From Nelumbo lutea (Eukaryota > Streptophyta > Magnoliopsida > Proteales > Nelumbonaceae), in the NCBI GenBank assembly GCA_022828595.1, contig JAKGHH010000004.1, positions 58,691,421-58,755,420 on the forward strand: DNA of 64,000 nt, read 5' to 3'. Below are positions 1 to 9,761 of this stretch, in pieces (the first letter of the stretch is position 1; every line of letters begins with the position of its first letter). The notes beneath the pieces were generated by a model. It was not told where the DNA came from, ran no database searches, and saw only the letters and a list, made by a program, of their open reading frames with translations. Both the position numbers and the translations under genes were made by a program.

Positions 1-1105
1 CACTCCACCAGACACACTTATCCTAGACCAGAATCTTAATGTTGGTCAAAAACTCTGAGCTGCTAGCAGAAACTCAGTATCAAGCTACTAGTCTTTCTTT
101 TGATGCATCAGGTAAGTTGAAACTGAAATGGAAAACAAAAATGTGAACCCGGTGTCACCATGCTCACACTTGAGCATACATTCCTATATGGGATCTATCC
201 ACACAATGACACAGTCACCAGAACTAGTTTAGAACAATGTAAAAGCTCATGCTTGGAGGACCCATGCACATCCGTGACTGTAGTAAATGATGGTACTACA
301 CAATGCCTTACAAAGCTAACTCCACATATTACTGGTTATGCACATCCCTCAATAAAGTCAATATCCATTGTCAAAATGTGTTTAGATCCAGTTGATTTCT
401 TGCCCAAACACTGGCCTACATCCTCTGCATCTCCATCACCATTATCACTGCTCAAATGGTCACACCAGTTCTGCATTCCATGTCTTATTGGGGCAACCAT
501 GGGCACACTTTTAGCATTGGTTATAATTCAGATTGGAATTGGCCTCTGTATCCACAGAAGGAAATCCATCAAGAACACCACAACTTTATCTCACATGGAT
601 CCTAATTTCAGAGGCTTGATCATTTTATCCTATAGAGAAATTAAGGATCTAACTAGGAACTTTAAGCATTGTCTTGGGCCAAAGAGGTTCAAGGGTGTGC
701 TTCCAAGCAACCAAGCAGTTGCAATCAAGGACTTGAAGGCAGCTGTATCAGAGAAGCAATTCAGGCAGCACTGTGTCAATTATAAGTACCATTCGTGTAC
801 CATAAAAAACCTGGTGAAGCTGGAGGGTTATTGTTGTGAGTGAGGCCAAAAGTTTTTGGTCAATGAGTTTGCAAAGAATGGTTTAGTGGATAAGTGGATA
901 GAGGAAGCTAGTCTCAGATATAAGAGGCTGACTTGGAAGAAGAGAATGGAGATTTGTATTGGTGTGGCAAGGGCCATATCCTATTTGCACACTGGGTGTA
1001 GGGAGTTTGTAAGTCATGGGAATTTGAAGTGGGAGAATGTGGTTTTGGATGCTGAATTGGAGGCTAAGGTAACTGATGCCCCACCACCACTACATCTTCT
1101 GCAGC
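1..1105 (+). pseudogene. G-type lectin S-receptor-like kinase relic (SD3-1-like)
   Basis: Relic of a plasma-membrane receptor kinase whose 5' end lies outside the window. Bases 2-55 read a bulb-lectin-like stretch (TPPDTLILDQNLNVGQ) that ends at a stop; a second frame at 81-138 continues it (LSFDASGKLKLKW). From 160 a third frame gives a cysteine-rich PAN-like region, one transmembrane helix (about 484-552), a basic stop-transfer RRK and a kinase N-lobe. An in-frame TGA at 841-843 then interrupts, and the same frame resumes with kinase subdomains V-VIb up to about 1080. The HRD position reads HGN, which would impair catalysis. No DFG or C-lobe follows; an unrelated proline-rich end stops at 1116. 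The order lectin, PAN, TM, kinase fits G-type lectin receptor kinases, with the SD3-1 type (Arabidopsis At2g41890) the best match from memory. Two frame changes, a stop and the missing C-lobe support a pseudogene. Confidence 0.78.
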
Positions 1106-1129
1106 CCCTCCACTAGATATTCTGAACGC

Positions 1130-2940
1130 ACTCTCCCTTTGAGTCTTATCTTTTACTCCAGATTCAGCCAAGATAGTGTTCTACTACAGTTGTCCCTACT
1201 ATATTTTATTTAGTAGTTATGATAACCGTCCCTCTACTTCAATACCTGTCTAGCTTTGCTAGAATGAGTTCACATGTTTCTCTCTCTCTATATGAGCAGT
1301 GGGCTTTGGTTGTCTAGATTTGTTCTTTGTTTTATTGTATCTTAATACATTAATAATAGAGTTATGAAGGGAGACAAAAGCAATGGGGAGGAGCTTCACG
1401 AGCTTCTCTTTCCTACATGATGATGAAACCCAAGAACTACATGCTACATCAGAACAGTCATGAAACATTAATAGCTACCCAGAATGCTCTCTAATGGGAT
1501 TTGAAGAAATCCGTATCATGTCTGCTCTGCCGAGAGAGAGAGAGAGAGAGAGAGAACTAACATATTATATCTCAAGATTCTAGGTGCCTGTTGCATTATG
1601 GGTAGATAGCCACACCTAATTCACGTGACTCCCTCTACCCATGTTATATGGATAAGGTTGGTGAGCCCAACATAGACAGCACTGTCACCAGCCTATTGAC
1701 ATGGATCAACATGGGACCCACTTTTCCAATAGATATTGAGGCAGTGAAATCCATAAGATACACCATTAAAATATAGTTGGGGTTGAGGGGACCCAATTGA
1801 AATGATACAATGTTGCATAAGATGGTTTCTAAGAACTTTCACTTTCACTCATCCCCCTTTATTCATGCTGCAAATTAATATCAGCCCTAAAGTCCTTGAC
1901 TCCTTGGTCTTTGCCACGTGTCTGAATATATTTTAAGTACTTTTTTTAAAAAAAAGTAAATCCACAAAGTTGCATATTTGGCATGTATAACCATAGTTTT
2001 CATTCTTTTTTATCTTGATTACTGAATTAGATGTGCTACTGGGATAGCTGGCAACTTCAGAAAGCCTTTGTGTTAAAATTGGAGAGGCTTTTTCATTTTT
2101 TTACAAAGCTTCAAAGAATAAGTCATTTATAAGAAAAGTACTATGCAAGCCACAGTGACTAGAGATTATTATTATATTATGAGGGAGAGATCAATGCATA
2201 TTAGGAGTGCTCAATAAGATTGGTAATTTGATTGGTTTCATTTTCTTGAAGTTCCTAGAAAATGGTCAGATTCTATGAGAGTCCAAATAACAAATGAATG
2301 AATAAATGAACCCATCTTTGTTTCTTTTAGGAAGGGAGGTTGTTCTAACAACGATAACCAGAAGCAAGTGCTCCTTTTTTACTCCAAATATCTTACTAGA
2401 ACCTTACCCCCATCAAGGGACTATAAATGGAAGACTTTTTGTCATTGGATCTTATCACACCTTGAGTCCTCTGATAATAAGCATTACAACTAAAACGCTT
2501 TAGGAGCTAAAGCTTTCTAAGTCACTTTCAATATGTTTTTAATACTATGCCAGTTTTTCACAGTAGAATGAAATATTAGGGTACGGTAAGGAATGGGTAC
2601 AGGTTGTACCCTTGTAGGTGGAATTGTATAGTTTAGTCATGTCCTTATATATTGCTTACTTAGTTTAAATCTTGTACAGAGTTGGCGTAGTATGCCGAGT
2701 TTTCCATGATACAAAAAACTGGAAAAAGTTCAAACCCACTTGTGAAAAGGGGTTTCAACCAGTGTTACATGGAATGTTCTAAGTGGATGAAGTGTCTACT
2801 TCTGATTCCAACACTCTATGCATTCCTAATAGAAACTTCAACAAAACATTTTCCTTTATCTACCTGCATATTTGACATAATTGAATAGTTAGTACACACA
2901 ATGATTGCCATTTATAAAAGCTGAATTGTTGACATAACTG
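1130..2940. other. Intergenic stretch, nothing recognised
   Basis: Between the kinase relic and the RNase H fragment I see only short unconvincing reading frames (for example 2306-2503 and 2706-2888), the GA microsatellite and AT-rich sequence. No domain, repeat boundary or RNA gene could be supported. Confidence 0.6.
1532..1555. repeat. (GA)n microsatellite
   Basis: Twelve uninterrupted GA units. Confidence 0.95.
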
Positions 2941-3215
2941 CAGGGTCTTAGGTTAGCTAAGCAATTGGGATTCAGTCAAATGGAGGTGGAAGGGGACTCA
3001 AAAGTAATCATCTCTTGGGCTAGATGAGACATATTATGTAGACTCTCAAGAATGCTACAAGGAAATAGAAAGGACTGCATGAGAGTTGGGTGCTGAATTC
3101 AAATGGCTAGATGTAACAGACATTCTGTGGACTCTCAAAAGTTTGCATTTTTTTTGTAGATTGATATTACATACTACGCAAGGAGCAATAGTGATCAATG
3201 GATGGATGAAGTCTT
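2941..3215 (+). mobile_element. LINE-type RNase H fragment, decayed
   Basis: One frame reads a plant LINE-type RNase H (RVT_3) segment with the diagnostic VEGDSKVIISWA, then after a stop and small frame changes continues with sequence like the family's C-terminus (ELGAEFKWLDVTD). It aligns by eye with the better preserved copy at 27842-28372, which reads [14 protein letters not shown] at the same place. Upstream RT is absent, so this is a short dead 3' fragment. Confidence 0.6.
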
Positions 3216-3435
3216 TTGATTAATATTTTGATATGTTTTTTGAAGTTTCATTTGTATTAGAACAATTCATTTAACATTTATAATATACCTTTTTTGTGTA
3301 AATATTATTTTAAGATATAAATGTACGAATTCTATTTGAAATGAGTATTTATTTTCCTGAATTTTGTTTTAAAATTACTGATTTTTAATGATTCTAATAT
3401 TGAATATGATAGCTGATAAAACAGGTTTTAATTAT

Positions 3436-3927
3436 TTATAGTGGCAGTTATAAACGCCACTATAGGTTCAACCAAACAAACCTATTGCAGCGGTTATAAA
3501 CGCCAGTACAGGTTCAATCAAATAGATCTATAGCGACACTTACAAATGCCACAACACGTTCATTAAAATAGATCTATTGTGGCGCTTATAAACGCCATGA
3601 TAGGCAGTTATTGTTATTGTGGTGTTTATAGAATGCACTATAGATGTTATATTTATAGTGGCAATTATATATGCTGCAAAAGACATATATAAATTAATTT
3701 TTTAGACTTATAGTGGAATACCCATATGCCGCTATTGACGGATTAAACGCTACTATAGAATTGTTTCCTGTGGTGTTTCTCTAAATGCCGCTATTTCTTA
3801 TACCGACATAGTTTTTAGCGACATAAAACGATACGTCACAAATACGCCACCATAAGTATATAGCGGCCTATAAACTGATATATAGCGGCACAAAAAAACG
3901 CTGCTATAGTCGTCTTTTGTTGCAGTG
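3436..3927. mobile_element. CACTA/EnSpm-type terminal fragment with subterminal repeats
   Basis: At least seven degenerate direct and inverted copies of a unit like TATAGTGGCGTTTATAAACG are packed into 490 bp. The right end reads ...TTTTGTTGCAGTG, the reverse complement of CACTGCAACAAAA, resembling the CACTA-superfamily terminus. Dense subterminal arrays next to such an end are typical of EnSpm/CACTA elements. No matching left end was found, so this is probably one end only. Confidence 0.55.
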
Positions 3928-4782
3928 AATCCAAGATAATACCATATTGTTGGATTATAAATAGGAGTTGTAGAGAGGATCTGAGAGATCAGGTTTATTA
4001 ATCCTGTGCACCATCAACAAACCTGAGTTTGTTTTTGGTTGATAAAGCCATTGCCATGACTTGTGACCATGTTGCATAGTTCTCTCCTATGGGGGCGTGG
4101 TAACCAATGTTGCACTAGGGCTATCTAAGTGATGAACAAAATAAGGACTATTCACATCCTCACCAATTGTAACTTCAATTGTAACGGTTTAATTGGAAAT
4201 CATTTCTTGAGGCCATAATTGAACTCAGAGCTTAACGCTCTAATACCACGATCAAAACCGAGTGTTGGGAATAAAAAGAACATTGTATTTTCATCAAAAC
4301 ACTAGAGAGTTAATGTTTGATTAGGATTGTACAAAAAAAATAAAGATAAAATAAGAAGATAAGCTAGAAAGGTTGAGTTGTAGAGTTCTCATGCATGAGT
4401 TTTGCATGGGCCAACATGTGGTGTGATGAGTTGCTGAAGCAACCAATCAACTGGAACACAACTTTATTGCAGCATACAAATTTGCATTTGCACTCCAAAA
4501 AAATGTAACCTTTGTTTCAAAATATCTACTACAACAATATTCTGTCTAATGCTTTCAAAATATCTACTACAACCATATTGGAAGCATTAAAAAAGCCAAG
4601 TGTCTCTTTTAGAAATCAAACTTTCAATGTCCTTTGAATGAACCATCTACAACTCACTGAAAAAGAAAGAAAGATCTTTTGAATGAACCAATTAGCATTT
4701 TGTGCTGCTACTCCAATCAATTGCGTAACCACTTTACCAAAGCTCCAATGTTACCTTGGTCCACTGTGTCCAAGAAGCAAAG
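3928..4782. other. Intergenic stretch, nothing recognised
   Basis: No supported coding region or repeat boundary. A reversed primer-binding-like motif occurs near 4240-4254 (CTCTAATACCACG) but no LTR pair could be found around it. Confidence 0.5.
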
Positions 4783-4938
4783 CGATGTGCAGATGGTTTA
4801 GCTAACCTATCTTTCTGTTGTAGATTTCTTACTAGTCTTCTAGCTGATGTTTTGTCTTTTTTATGGGAAAATATGTTGATACTCCCAATGGAGGTTTTGT
4901 AAGTTTTCGATTAGATATATAGTACTATCCTATTCCAC

Positions 4939-4941
<3 letters not shown>

Positions 4942-4976
<35 letters not shown>
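4942..4976. repeat. (TA)n microsatellite
   Basis: About 17 uninterrupted TA units inside unit A; the matching place in unit B (about 6459-6472) has far fewer. Confidence 0.95.
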
Positions 4977-4978
<2 letters not shown>

Positions 4979-5528
4979 TAATTATATATGTCGAATATAT
5001 AATCTATATCTATAATATAAAACTGCAATGTATTGAATTGGCAGATTGATGCAATGTAGTTAACTTGAGAGCGTACTTTGTTTCTCTTTGGTTGTTTTGA
5101 GAATCCATTTTGTTGTGTTTTTATTTTTTTGAGATTTTATTTATTTATTTTTAAATATTATTAAAGTTGGATGCCATTACATTTGGATTCCCAAAACACT
5201 TTTGGGAGACCAAGCGTCTCAAAAAGCATGCATTAGATTCTTAAAACCAAACTCAGTCTCTTAAATTCTCCCTTTTCAATTGTCTCAAACCCAACTCTCA
5301 CAACCTCTCAAAACCGACATTTTCAAATGTTTCAAACCCAACTTTCACAACTTCTCATACTTCCACACATTGAGGAGATCAAAAACATCATAGCAGTTTT
5401 TAAATGTCTCCAATTGTAGGTTTTCAACCTTCAAGGTATTTTTTTTAGTTTAGTAGATTCAAATTGTTAAAAGTTTCAAAACTTTCTAAGTTTAAAACTC
5501 TTCCAGGTTGCAAACATTTAGTTGTACC

Positions 5529-5765
5529 TAAGGTTCAAAATATCGATACGTTTGATACGTCGGTAGGGGCGTACCGAGCAAATTGATACACATTTTGGTT
5601 TTTTTTTTTTTTTTTTTTTGCAACTGGTTCAGGGGGGCCGGTTTAGGTCTCCTCTACCACTTGAACCGACCTCCGATACACCCACTGTAGGGGCATACCG
5701 GAGGGGTCTCAGAACGATATGTATCGGTCGATACGGGCCGATATGTGTCGATACTTTGAACCTTG
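5529..5765. mobile_element. hAT-type MITE in unit A
   Basis: A 237-bp element flanked by the perfect 8-bp duplication GTTGTACC (5521-5528 and 5766-5773). The ends are TAAGGTTCAAAATATCGATAC and, reversed, CAAGGTTCAAAGTATCGACAC, fitting the hAT terminal pattern YARNG. Unit B has a single uninterrupted GTTGTACC here, so the empty site is visible. It has no coding capacity and contains a poly-T run. Confidence 0.9.
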
Positions 5766-5950
5766 GTTGTACCAACTGTAGGCTGTAGTTGTAGTTGGTG
5801 ACGTTTGTAAGACTCAAATTGTCATCCAAATTTTAACCACTTCTAAACATTAGGTAGGAGGCCAACTCCCTTTTTGTTGTGAATAGATGTATAGAATATT
5901 GAAAAATGTAAGTTTAAAAAAACAAACCGATGTGTAGATGATTTAACTAT

Positions 5951-6298
5951 GGCCCATTTGGCAAATCTTTTTGAGAAGATCTTCTCATAGCTCTGACAGC
6001 CAATAGACACATTGAGCTTTTGACATAAGATCTGGGCAGCCCAAAGACCATTTGGCAGACATGCGTCTTTCCTTGTGTCATTTCAAGTCTTTCCTTGGGA
6101 GATTAAAACGTGAAAGACGCGAGAAGCTTCATTTGGAGCTTCCCGAAATCAGCCTAAAATGGGCTTCGTGCGTCTTTTCGGTGTCGCGTCTTTTGGCAGC
6201 TAGATCTTTTGCGTGTCAAATAGGAATAGACCAATTTTCGGTCTTCTCAGCTTATAAACAGCCGAAAGACCATGCAAAAAGACGTGCCAAATGACACC
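5951..6298. mobile_element. PIF/Harbinger (Tourist-like) MITE 1 in unit B
   Basis: A 348-bp element with imperfect inverted ends: GGCCCATTTGGCAAATCTTT and, reversed, GGTGTCATTTGGCACGTCTT. The right flank is TAA (6299-6301) and the left flank TAT (5948-5950), read as a TAA duplication with one change. Unit A has the uninterrupted site TTTAGCTAACCTATC. The small frame at 6052-6294 lies inside this MITE and is not considered a gene. Confidence 0.8.
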
Positions 6299-6998
6299 TA
6301 ACATATCTTTCTCTAGATCTTTATGCTGTAGATATCTTACTAATTTTCTAGCTGATGTTTTATGTTTTGTCTTTTTTTTTATGGGAAGATATGATTAATA
6401 CTCCCAATGGAGGCTTTGTAAGTTTTATGTTAGATATATAATACTATCTTATTTCACCATATATATATATAAGTAATTATATATGTTGAATATATAATCT
6501 ATATCTATATATTAAACCGAAATGTAGTTAACTTAAGATCACACTTTGTTGCTATTTGGTTGTTTTGAGAATCCATTATGTTTTGTTCTTGTTTTTTTTG
6601 AGGTTTTATTTATTTATTTTTCAAAAAATATGACTAAAGTTGGATGCCATTACATTTGGATTCCCAAAACACTTTTGGGAGACCAAGCATCTAAAAAACA
6701 TGCATTATTCTCAAAACCAAACTCATAACCTCTCAAATTCTCCCTTTTTAAATGTCTCAAACCCAATTCTCACAACCTCTCAAAACCGACATTTTCAAAT
6801 GTTTCAAACCCAACTCTCACAACTTCTCATACTCTCACACATTTAGGAGACCAAAGGCTTCATTCCAGGTTTTAAATGTCTCCGGTTATAGGTTTTCAAC
6901 CTTCAAGGTATATATATTTTTTTAAGTTTATTAGATTCAAACTCTTAAAAGTTTCAAAACGTTATAAGTTTCAAATTCTTCGAGGTTGCAAACATTTA

Positions 6999-7295
6999 GG
7001 CCCTGTTTGATTCACAGGAATAAGGGTGTGGAATTGGAATCGGAATGGGCTATTCCAATTCCAACTGTTTGGTTGGGCGGAATTGGAATCACATTCCCAT
7101 TCCTGCTAAAATGACATTCCCCCATTTGAGGAAACGGCCATTCTCTACCCCTTCCTTGGGAATGAAATCCCATTCTTGCTAATTCCAATTCTCATTCCCA
7201 TTACTATTTGAACAAACAGACTATGGGAATGGAACAATCCAATTTCGAGTCCGGAGGATTTTGATTCTGATTCTAACTACAAACCAAATGGGTCC
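6999..7295. mobile_element. PIF/Harbinger (Tourist-like) MITE 2 in unit B
   Basis: A 297-bp element flanked by TTA duplications (6996-6998, 7296-7298). The ends are GGCCCTGTTTGATTC and, reversed, GGACCCATTTGGTTT. Unit A keeps the unoccupied site CATTTAGTTGTACC. The interior is built of diverged GGAATTGGAAT-like repeats on both strands. Confidence 0.85.
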
Positions 7296-7455
7296 TTAGT
7301 TGTACCAATTGTAGTTGTAGTTGGTGACGGTTGTGCGACTCAAATTGTCATCCAAAATTTAGACACTTCCAAAATTTCTGGTAGGAGGCCAAGCCCCTTT
7401 TTGTTGTGAATAGATGTATAGAATATTGAAAAATGGAAATTTGAAAAAACAACTA

Positions 7456-9060
7456 AAAACATTAAAAATAGAGAAGAAAACTAATTGGGTCGGCGTGTGA
7501 CCATTTTACTGTTTGGACGAAGAAGACGATCGAAATGGGTCTATAGTGACCCATTTTCAATGAACCCAAATTTGAAAAGTTGGGCTATATGTCCTAACCC
7601 GTGTACTGTATAGGTTCACCATGACACGTGTATAGTACAAGTCATTTATCTATATCTACAACCAATTTAAATTTATACTAATTACACCAATATTATTAAA
7701 TCTGTTAATTTAACAATATTATTTGGATTGGATTGGAACTAGCCTTACCCAAATGAGAATAGTGAAAAAATACTAAAAAAAGCTGAAAATATATAATTTA
7801 ATTAGAAAATACTAAAAACAGTGAAAATAATACAACTAATTTTGTTTGTAATTATTGAAAATAAACTGAATTATTGAAAATTAATTGAAAATTGTTTTTA
7901 GTGAAATTTCAAAAATGACTAACAATTAATGAAAAAATACAGAAAATTAATGAAAAAGGATTGAAAATACCAAAAATGCAAAATATTTATAAAAATAATT
8001 GAAAATAATTAAGAAAATATTGAAAAAGGCAATAAACAGTTAATTTTCAAGTGAAAATTTATTGAAAATCAACTGAAAATTATTGAAAGATTAGTAAAAA
8101 TTAATAGAAGAAAAGATATTGAGAATTAATTAAAATACAGAAAATGCATTAATAAATTACTTTTTGCTGAAATTATTTTTTTGGTGAATTTTATTAAAAA
8201 TCAACTAGAAATTAGTGAAAATTTACTCATAAATTCAAATTTTCTTAAAATTATTGAAATAAATGCTGAAGCATAATGAAAAAATTACTGAAAACCCATA
8301 GTAATTATGAAAGTGCACAATTTTATTATTGAAAAATATTGAGAAATAACTGAAAAATTGTTGAAAAACTATTGAAAATGCAAAAATTACTAAAAATTAT
8401 TGAAAATATCTGTAAATCAATGAAAAAATACTAGAAATACCAAAAATGAAAAATATTTCTGAAAATTAATAGAAAACTATTAAGAAACATACTTAAAAGG
8501 AATCAAGATTTGTTGAAATTAATTTTCCAGTGGCTGCTAACAATCGAGATTACCTTTTGACCTTTTTTATCATAAAATATAACACTAACAAATAATATGT
8601 AAAAAATAATTATTTATTAAATAATTATCAATAACTTTTTATTTTTGTTAAAAATTTGACTAATTAATCTAAATTACTACATTACTAAATTATTTGTATA
8701 ACAGATTATTAAATTAAAGAATAACTATTTTAAACAATATTGCATTCCTTATAATATTTATTTGTTTTCATTATTTTAACTTCCCTTGACAAATTCATGC
8801 ATCACACGAGTCACCACATTAACAATTAATATTTCATTTTGATACTTTTCATCAACAAATTGCATATTACATTTTTCTCCTGCATCGCATGGTTATTTCA
8901 AATATCACTTGTCCAACCGGCGATGAACCGATGACCCGCGACCTAGAGGAAAACGGTTCATCCTCAGGGTCGGTTTTTAAAACACTTCAATGCAACGGAA
9001 TGGAACTGATCGGGATTATAGATTAGGCACAATAGGCAGTAGTAGAGAAAGGTCTCACAC
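7456..9060. other. AT-rich upstream region of the UBA/PUB gene
   Basis: Very AT-rich. From about 7780 to 8500 it is dominated by diverged reiterations of TGAAAAT and AATTATTGAAAAT, which look like an expanded low-complexity sequence and not a clean satellite. No gene or element end is seen. Confidence 0.7.
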
Positions 9061-9202
9061 CATCGAAGACAACGAAATTGTTCCACTATAAAAGATTCCT
9101 ATCTAATGGTTCTGGGTGTAGATCGACTCCATTCCATCACCCAACAGTGACTTCTCTCCACGGAAAGGCTAGATTCTTTCTCACCGGCAGGGCAACGAAA
9201 AC

Positions 9203-9210
9203 TATAAATA
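9203..9210 (+). promoter_or_regulatory. Candidate TATA box of the UBA/PUB gene
   Basis: TATAAATA lies 113 bp upstream of the chosen ATG (9323). A start about 30 bp downstream would give a leader of roughly 85-90 nt. The flanking 9060-9320 stretch is less AT-rich than the sequence to its left, as expected of a promoter/5' leader. Confidence 0.5.
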
Positions 9211-9322
9211 AGGGAATCAGAATTTTGAATAAAGGTCGAGGGGGCAGAGAAACGAGCATCGAATCGAAAGGGGTTTAGGGTTCTCTTCGGTTCTGTGGAG
9301 AATCATCATTCGAAGCTCTCCA

Positions 9323-9761
9323 ATGGCGGGCCTATCCCTCAAATGTGGAGAATGTGGGACCCTTCTCAAGTCTGTAGAAGAAGCTCAAGAACACGCAGAG
9401 CTCACTTCTCACTCAAATTTCTCCGAATCGACGGAAGCAGTCCTAAATCTCGTCTGCACTACTTGCGGAAAGCCCTGCCGATCCAAAACTGTATGATCTT
9501 TGTTAACTTTGATGTAATTGTGGGTAATTTTGCTTTAATTTTTCTCTGGAACTTTTTTTAGTACATCTTGGTATGCTTATGGTTGTTGGTATTTTGTGTT
9601 TTCTATTTTGAAGGAAACTGATTTGCATACGAAAAGAACTGGACACACTGACTTTTCTGATAAGACTTCGGAAGCAGCAAAGCCGATCTCTTTAGAGGTT
9701 CCGAAGCCTTCTGCTGATCCAGAAGAGAGTGTTGTTGCTGGTGAAACCAGTCAGCCTGAAG
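9323..9761 (+). other. Exons 1-2: paired C2H2-like zinc fingers
   Basis: Exon 1 carries the whole first finger and the CTTC pair of the second; exon 2 supplies the histidines HTKRTGH. Both fingers have the same CX2CX12HX5H spacing, which suggests an internal duplication. The rest of exon 2 is an acidic, probably disordered linker. Intron 1 is only 123 bp. Confidence 0.8.

Larger units (their letters stand above)
4783..5927. repeat. Tandem duplication, unit A
   Basis: First unit of a direct tandem duplication; unit B follows at once. Shared landmarks in the same order include the start CGATGTGxAGATG, a TA-rich block, the segment beginning AAAGTTGGATGCCATTACAT, and the end GTGAATAGATGTATAGAATA. 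Without its own hAT MITE the unit is about 0.9 kb. Non-coding; origin unknown. Confidence 0.9.
5928..7452. repeat. Tandem duplication, unit B
   Basis: Second unit, colinear with unit A. It is longer because it carries two MITEs (5951-6298 and 6999-7295); without them it is about 0.88 kb, close to unit A without its MITE. The end is marked by the shared TTGTTGTGAATAGATGTATA and then a poly-A-rich run. Confidence 0.88.

Noticed and set aside
856..1116. Separate kinase gene starting at 856
   Set aside because: It shares the frame of the upstream frame across one TGA and continues the kinase domain, so it is part of the same relic.
4240..4270. Reversed primer-binding-site-like motif and TGTTGGGA start
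   Set aside because: No second LTR, purine tract or duplication could be found, so an LTR element is not supported.
6052..6294. 80-codon plus-strand frame
   Set aside because: It lies entirely inside a PIF/Harbinger MITE with clear ends; no domain.
7780..8500. TGAAAAT reiterations, possible satellite or CRISPR-like array
   Set aside because: Units vary in length and sequence with no fixed period or spacers; low-complexity AT-rich DNA.
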